40,804 bases of DNA from Planctomycetota bacterium. GTDB lineage: Bacteria; Planctomycetota; Planctomycetia; Planctomycetales; Planctomycetaceae. The notes beneath the pieces are model-generated. The model was not told the DNA's origin. It searched no databases and saw nothing but the letters and a program-made list of their open reading frames with translations. The stretch's first letter is position 1, and each line of letters starts with the position of its first letter. Shown here one piece after another: positions 34,056 through 40,804 of the stretch. The translations under genes were made by a program, and so were the position numbers. Location: contig JAQBWV010000031.1 of assembly GCA_027624335.1 (NCBI GenBank), positions 1 through 40,804 of the forward strand. Reading direction: 5' to 3'.

Positions 34056-37000
34056 TGTTGTTGACATCGTGGGTGCGAAGTTTCCGTCAGTCATTGCAGA
34101 CCCGCCGTCGCGGCGTCCGCCGAGGGATCGGGTGGCAACGCCAGGCACTGCATGGCGATAGTGGACGTCGCTGCCGAAGCACCGAGCTGTTAGAAGAACG
34201 CACCCTGCTGACAGCGTTTGTCGTCGACCAGCAGTATGTCAATGCGAACTCCGGCTCGATCAACATTTCAAACAGCACGATCGATGTCGACAGCGACGGC
34301 ACCCCCGAATTCGACTCCATCGTGTTTGACGATATTTTCGTTTCCGGTATTGGCGGTGTTGGCATCAACATCAACATCTCCGACCTGACGCTGACCCGGA
34401 TCGCATTCCAGGACGTGCAGGTCGGTGATCAGGCGAATGGAGACGACCAGACCAGCGGGATCAATATCACACTGAACAACGTCGACATTGACTCGATCGC
34501 GTTCGACCTGACGACCGTATTCAGTGCCTTCGGTGGTGGAGTCGACATTGATCTGACTGACGTCCAGGCAAATGAACTGGCGGTGTTTCGGTCAACGATC
34601 ACCGCAGGTGGGGGTGCTGGACTTACCCTCGACATTGATACAGCGTCAAGAAATTCGACGATCGATGAATTGACCGTTTCCGGGTCAACCATCGATGGCG
34701 TTGCTCTGACCGCAACTGGACTGCGGAAGTCGATTACAAACGCGTTTCAGGAATCACCCCTTCGTCTGACCGTGCCGGGGCACGGACTGCAGGACGGAAC
34801 CGAAGTGGTCGTCACAGGAGTGTCCGGACTGACTCAGGCTAACACTCGCGACACGATCACTGTTGTTAACGGGTCCTCAATCCAACTGGCCAATACCAAT
34901 GGCCTGGTGGGAAGTCCTTACATCAGCGGTGGAACTGTGTCTGTTGTCTCGAGCGTTGGAAACGTCCGCTTTGACGGCAACCGAATCGCAGGGACCAGTG
35001 GTGCTGATGGATTGTCAATTTCACTGACGGATGTGGAAGTATCTTCGTTCGTCGTGTCCCAGAGCCTCGAAATCGACAGCGTTGATCTGTCCCTCACGCG
35101 GACGCCAATTGATGGCTTGACTTTGCAGGGCAACCGGATCGACGCAGACCGACCTCAGGTCGATGCGGTCAGTATCGATCTTACGCAGTCGACGCTGTCG
35201 AATCTCATCATCGACGGCAACACGATCGCGAATACCAACGGCGGTCTGTCGGGTGGTGACGGCATCGTCTTTACCGCGGCAGACAGCAACGTCTTCGGCA
35301 GCATTACCGGAAACGTCATCAGCGGAATGCTCGGAAACGCGATTCAGTTTGACGGAACCGCATCGACGACGTTCGTGGATCTAAACAGAGGCCCACAGGT
35401 CTTCGACTTCAACTCAATGTCTGCCGAGTCGCCTCTCGCCGCCGCTCTGAGTTCGACAGCGACCACGCTTCAGGTGATCGACGGACGCGCGTTTCAGGCT
35501 CAGCAGGTCATCCTGATTGACAAGGAACAGCTTGTTGTTCAGGCGGTGAATGGAAACACATTGACCGTCGTTCGCGGGGAACGCGGAACGTTGCCGCTAA
35601 GCCATTCGGCAGGAGTACGGGTCCGTTCTGTTACTTCCGCCGCGAGCGGTGATCGTCACAGTATCGCCGACAACATTATTCAGAACAGCACTGGCGCTGG
35701 AATTTTTGCAGTTCTTCCGACCAGCGTGTCGATCGATGCATCGATCACCGGGAACAATATTCAAGGTAACAGTAATCGAGCCATCGATATTACCGCCGCG
35801 GACACAATCGCTCCGGAAACCACATTGCAGCGAGGCGGCATCAGTCGCACCGAGACAATTCTCCGAGTTGTAGACGCCTCCGTCTTCAGTCATCTGACAC
35901 TCCCGTTCGACGTACAGGTCGAAGGCGAGACGATGACCGTCACAGCCGTCAACGGTAATGAACTGACAGTCCTGCGCGCCATCGGCGGAACTGAAGCACG
36001 GTTCCACGACGGCAACGTGCGAGTGGTGTCCCTGCAGGGCGACGCGGTCAATCTGCAAGTTGGTACGGCGAATCCTGCCGATAGAAACATTTTTGACCAG
36101 AACCGCAATGGCCAAATCTTCATCGAACTTCAGGACAAGACCGGTGCCTCGGTTTCGATCGTCAACAACGTCCTGACACGCTCCGAAGGCGTTGTGCCTG
36201 AAGCGATCAGCATCAGCCTGACCAGTGTCGACACCAGCGTCGAAGCGACCAACATCCTGCGCCGCTCGGAAATCACCGGAAATCTCATTGGCGTCGACAC
36301 CTTCGCACTTCTGCTGGCCAATCTTCCGGCGGGCTTAACGGTCTTCACCGTTTCTGATGCCAGCGTCTTTAGAGTTGGCGACCAACTTCGCATTGAAAAC
36401 GAGCTGATTCAGGTTACGACACCCCCCTCCGGCAACACGCTGACTGTCGTGCGAGGCGTTGCTGGTACAACGAATTCAGCGCACGGAATTGGAACAGTCG
36501 TGCTGCCCACCACGGGTGGAAATAATGGCCGTGGAGTCAGCGTCTTCCTCGACGTAAGATCGACGATCGAGGATTTGTTGATCGCGAACAACGTGATCGC
36601 CAATCAGGCTGACGATGGGATCCGTTTCCGCCGCGAAGGCGACGCCGAAACTCGCACATACAATCCGCACGACGGACAGAGTCGCGCTGTTTCAGTTATC
36701 GCAAACTCGATCATCGCCAATGCGCGGAACCCCAGCGCAGATGCCCAGGGAGTAACCGGAGCACCGAATGTTCTCTCCGGCGGAATAGAAGTTCAGGCAC
36801 TTAACGGCGGACAGGACTCCTTTGACATCGAGATCACGGGTAACGATATCCTGGCACATCGTGCTGGTGGGTCTGTCAACGGAATTAACCTGCGGGCTGA
36901 AGCGGATGCTCTGATTCTGGCGGACATTGTTGACAACGTGATCCGCTTCAATATCGACGACGGAATCAACACCACAGACCGCAATCAGTCGACGGACGAT

Positions 37001-40000
37001 CGTGACATCTTTGCAACGATTCTCAAGAACAACATTAGTGACAACGACGGCAACGGCATCGAATTTAACACAAGCACTGGAGGTCAACAGGTTGTTGTTA
37101 TTGGCCTCTCAGGGATCGATCCTGTAGATGGTCGATTTTATGGAAACAACATTAGCAACAATGGCCAGGAAGGTATTCTTGTTAATTCCGGCGCCGGAGG
37201 ATCTCGTATTTCAATCGCCGGCAATACGATTAACGAAAATGGCCAGATCACAGCTACTGCCGGAAGTGATCTTGTAAATCGAAGCAACACTAATGCACTC
37301 GGGCGGATATTGGGTAGTGGAATTCTGATTGACACGGGCGGCACGGACATCGCCATTAAAGACAATGACTTGTCCAGCAACAATGGAGCAGGAATTGACT
37401 TCGACAACGGCGGGACGTTCTCGGTACGTAACAATAATATCACCTTCAATCAAAGTGATGGAATTGAGTTCAGCGGCAGCACCGAAGCGGCCATACTTGG
37501 GAACTTCATCGGAAGTAATCAGGGACGAGGGATCGACATTCTCGTAGGTGGAAGCACTTCCAACTACATGATTGGTGACGGGCAGGAGTCCGGTCGCAAT
37601 CGCATTACTGGCAATGCAGAAGAAGGAATTTACTTTGTCAGCTCCGCCGGAACTCAGGATCAGAATGTCCTCTCTCAGAATGTCCTCTCTCAGGGAGCCG
37701 GCGGCAATAGTGCCTTTACTCTGGCCGGCGGCGGAAGCGCTAACGCGATCTTTCAGGTCGACACAAACACGATCCAAAGTAACGGTGTTGGAACGAATTC
37801 GCCGACGACAGGCTTGTACGTTCGTATCGGCTCTTCGGGCGGCGGTGGCAGCCCGTACCGGAATGACACTGGTTCAGGGACCGGCTACGGAAGTCAGGAC
37901 GACCTCACCCGAAACGGTCGTACGAATGCCCGCATTGTCAATAATACGCTGGGCGGAAACTTCGGTGAAGATGTGCGTTTTGAGACATTTGTCTCGACGA
38001 CTGCTCCTGGTACAACGACCGGAAACTGGGGCGCCGGCATCGTAGCTCCGGCTCCTCGGTATTCCGGCCCCGGTTACAGTTCTGACCCACTGGCGAGGCT
38101 CAACCTGGTCTTTCAGGGCAACTCTGGAGATGGCCTGAATGCCACTGCTGGCGGTGGCTCCTACAACAACGCAGAACCAACGTGGAAATCCCGTGACAGT
38201 GTTAATACGGGATCTGACCTTGGCGGCCCAAGTGGGCCATTCGGGAATGGCGGAACGCGACCCCGCAGCATCCTGCAAACACCGTCGCGAAACACACAGA
38301 CGCCGAATTTTAATGCGGTACTGAATCCTGCACCTGATGCGATTTTCAATATCACCAACGTCAGCCCTGTTGATATTGGCAATGGTGTGACCGAACTCGT
38401 CGTGACGTTGAGTAACGATATATTCGGCGTCTACTTCGGGGCTCTTCCGAATCAGATTCAGAGTGGCGATTCCGTTGAGATACGGAATGTGAATCCTGCC
38501 AGCGGAGTTCAACATTCAGCGAACGGGATTTTCTTTATTGACGTCATCAGCAGAACTGCAAACAGCTCGGTTATTCATCTGCGAGGCACACCGGACGACA
38601 ATGGTCCGGCGTATCTGTCGGGCGGTCAGGCGATCTTTAACCTGAATACGTCCACGCTTAATCCAACGCCGAACCAGACAAGTCAGTTCATGTACCCTGG
38701 CACGGGGCGGTCGACGCTCCGTATCGCTCAGGGCGCTGATACTGCCGGGAACTCGGCGCAGGATGAGTTCTCATCTGGAAGCGACTTCCAAACGGGTAAT
38801 ACCTGGGAAACGTTCATCCCTCTTCCCTACCAGGAGGGCTCGATTGCGAATGTCCAGAATGCTGCTGTTCCCGGACGGCTTCTGATTACAGCGCCGAATC
38901 ACGGTCTTACTAACGGTCGGCAGATTACGATTGCTGGTGTGGAAGGCGTGGCTGCCGCGAACGGCAACTTCGGTCAGGGCAATACTGCTTTTCAGAACAA
39001 TGTTCAGATTGTCAGCCAGGACCAATTTACGATCCTGGGAAGTTTCACCGGCGCGTATGTGACCGGTGGCGTGTGGTATACGCGAGACGAGAGTTTCCCC
39101 GCTCCGAATGCGCCCACGTTCCCGCTTTCAGACGTGATCAACATCAGTCCCGATCCGCGATCTACGGCCAGTGGTGTCGTCACGATCAACTTCACGGAGG
39201 AAGTGACCGGTCTCGACGTCGACGACCTGATACTTTTACGGGATGGTGTGCCGGTTGACATCAGCGGAGTCGCACTTCAGCAGATGTCGGCGACTTCGTA
39301 TTCTCTGGACCTGACGTTTGCAGCGGCATTGGACGGTGAATATGAGTTGATTGTTGACGGTTCGCTGCCCCAGGCTTCGTTCGTGCCGATCAGCCCGGAT
39401 CCGCGTCAGACTCCCGTTGGCGTTGTGACGGTCAACTTCACGGAAGATGTAACGGGAGTGGACATCTTTGATTTCACTCTGTACCAGAACTTGAATGATG
39501 GACAAGGATTCCAGCCGGTTGACCTGAGTGAACTGGGAGCCAATCTCGCTGTGACGGCGGTGTCGCCTTCTCAGTACACGGTTAACCTGACTTCCGTCAC
39601 CGGACAGGAAGGGTCGTATCAGTTCAGTCTAGTGGCACCTCGTACAATTTCCGTTGATTCAATCATACCGGATCCCGGCAACGGCGACGCGGTAATCAAC
39701 GCTTCACTGCATGGGCTGTCGACAGGACAGACGATCACGATCGAAGGTGTGAGTGGCACCGGTGGAATTGGTGCCGCAACGGTATTGAACGGCGAGTTCC
39801 GGGTTGTCGTCGACGATGCTGACACCTTCAGGCTGGCCGACACTACTTTGATAGCGATCGTGGCGGCTGATGACCTCGATTATACGCTCGGCGGATCCAT
39901 CGTTCAGTTTAATTCGAAGATCATCGATCGGGCAGGCCGACCGTATGCGGTGACGCCTGGCGGAGTGTCTACCGACGCTCGCGAGACATGGGTGTTTTCT

Positions 40001-40804
40001 TCAGCAGTACCGGTGGCAGACATCCAGAATGTCGACCCTGATCCGCGACTGACTCCACTTGATACGGTTGCGTTTTCGTTCAGCGAGCCCGTCGTGATCA
40101 GCACGGTCGGTACCGGCGATTTCAGACTGACTCGAAATGTTGGCTTCGGCCCGTTCAATGTCAGCCTGGCGACGGCAACGGTTGTCGCGCTTGATGATCC
40201 CCTGGGAACGGGATTTGCGTCGCAGTTCGAACTGAGGAATCTGGGAATCAACGGCGCGGGAGACTATCGACTGACGCTGGTCACCTTTGATTCGACGCGA
40301 ATTCAGGACAGGACAGGATCATTCCTGGCGGCACCCGTGTTTGATGACTTCACGATCACAAACATCGGCGCATTGCCTGATATTATCAACGTGTTTCCAG
40401 ATCCGACGATAAGTCCTGTCAGTCTGGTCAGGATTATCTTTAATGAAGATGTCACTGGTATTGACACTGCCAACGCCAACACAAACTTCACGCTGACTCG
40501 TGATGCTGGTGATGGGAACGGCCCGCAAGTCGTACAACTGGTTAATGGAGTGATGAACATACCAGTGACGGCGGTTGATGGTCGGAATTATGAAATTGAC
40601 CTCAGTCCGGTTACTGGCGACGGAGTCGGTGTTTCCATCGACGGCACCTACACCCTAACGCTGAAGTCAGGAAATGGCGTTGTTTCCGTCGGCGACGGCG
40701 AGGCTTTGTCGGTCATCGCCGTTGACTCATGGTTGCAGGACTCGACGGGTCCGACGGCACGCATTGTGACCATTGCTCCCGACCCAAGGATTCAGGACGT
40801 TGGT
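34056..40804 (+). CDS. Giant modular surface protein (beta-helix plus Ig-like repeats), N-terminal ~2250 residues
   Basis: The gene is open to the right edge of the window. The N-terminus is basic and Arg-rich, followed by 'TELLEERTLLTA', a sequence found near the start of many planctomycete giant secreted proteins. Next comes a long right-handed beta-helix region (~34230-38150) with Asn/Gly turns such as 'DGNTIANTNGG', 'NNISNNGQEGILV' and 'NNITFNQSDGIEF'. Embedded are three 'GNTLTVVRG' modules (~35458-35635, 35850-36035, 36330-36510) and three 'HGL..G..I.I.GV.G' modules (~34755-34965, 38875-39080, 39675-39905; resembling the FCCH type). The C-terminal visible part has Ig-like repeats starting 'SPDPR...VVTINFTEEVTG' (five starts, 39140-40790). 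It is probably an adhesin or cell-surface structure. ATG 34056 has GGGAG at 8 nt; see the frame caveat in the findings. Confidence 0.85.
37661..37690 (+). repeat. Perfect 15-bp tandem duplication inside the giant surface gene
   Basis: CAGAATGTCCTCTCT occurs twice back to back (37661-37675, 37676-37690), followed by CAG. It keeps the frame and gives QNVLS twice in the beta-helix. This looks like a recent slippage event. Confidence 0.9.

Overview
The window looks like chromosomal DNA of a planctomycete (Planctomycetota, Planctomycetaceae-like; moderately high GC). Three things point there. There is an exported DUF1549/DUF1553 protein paired with a Tat-type DUF1501 protein, plus a second lone DUF1501 gene. 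The giant surface protein at the right end has an N-terminal 'LEERTLLTA' sequence. Very large secreted repeat proteins dominate the coding space. I see no tRNA, rRNA, CRISPR array, transposase or integrase.

Layout. 1-1441: start of a minus-strand TolB-like propeller protein (runs off the left edge), then a small exported protein of unknown function. 1467-7609 (minus): an SMC chromosome-organisation ATPase with an unusual acidic insertion, preceded by a lipoprotein whose two FlgI-like (flagellar P-ring) halves are separated by HEAT-like repeats. 8222-11761 (plus): the DUF1549/DUF1553 and DUF1501 pair, closed by a strong intrinsic terminator. 12137-23336 (plus): a three-gene unit of a 785-aa TPR protein, a 2588-aa TPR/beta-domain protein and an ExbB/TolQ/MotA-type proton-channel subunit with no ExbD/TolR partner in view. 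23517-30667 (minus): DUF1501, a small exported protein whose reading frame is cut by an in-frame UGA, a Gfo/Idh/MocA oxidoreductase, hflC and hflK (ATGA overlap), and a GYF plus bacterial-PH membrane protein. 31304-33043 (minus): an exported protein with duplicated Ig/FN3-like halves. 34056 to the right edge (plus): a giant modular surface protein (beta-helix plus several repeat families), behind a roughly 1 kb leader that contains a compact, highly base-paired element.

How the genes may work together. The most interesting unit is 12137-23336. The two TPR proteins share a beta-domain (acidic D-x-D-x-D start, 'HSGVF' end) that I cannot assign to a named family; it is inserted between TPR blocks in both. 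Together with the ExbB-like channel they could form an energised envelope-spanning machine, the giant protein bringing carbohydrate-binding-like modules. That function is inference. Other leads are the structured leader of the giant surface gene (33818-34047), the split FlgI/HEAT lipoprotein, the UGA-interrupted gene and the SMC acidic insertion.

Limits: family calls rest on motif recognition by eye, without database searches; hairpins were found by manual pairing.
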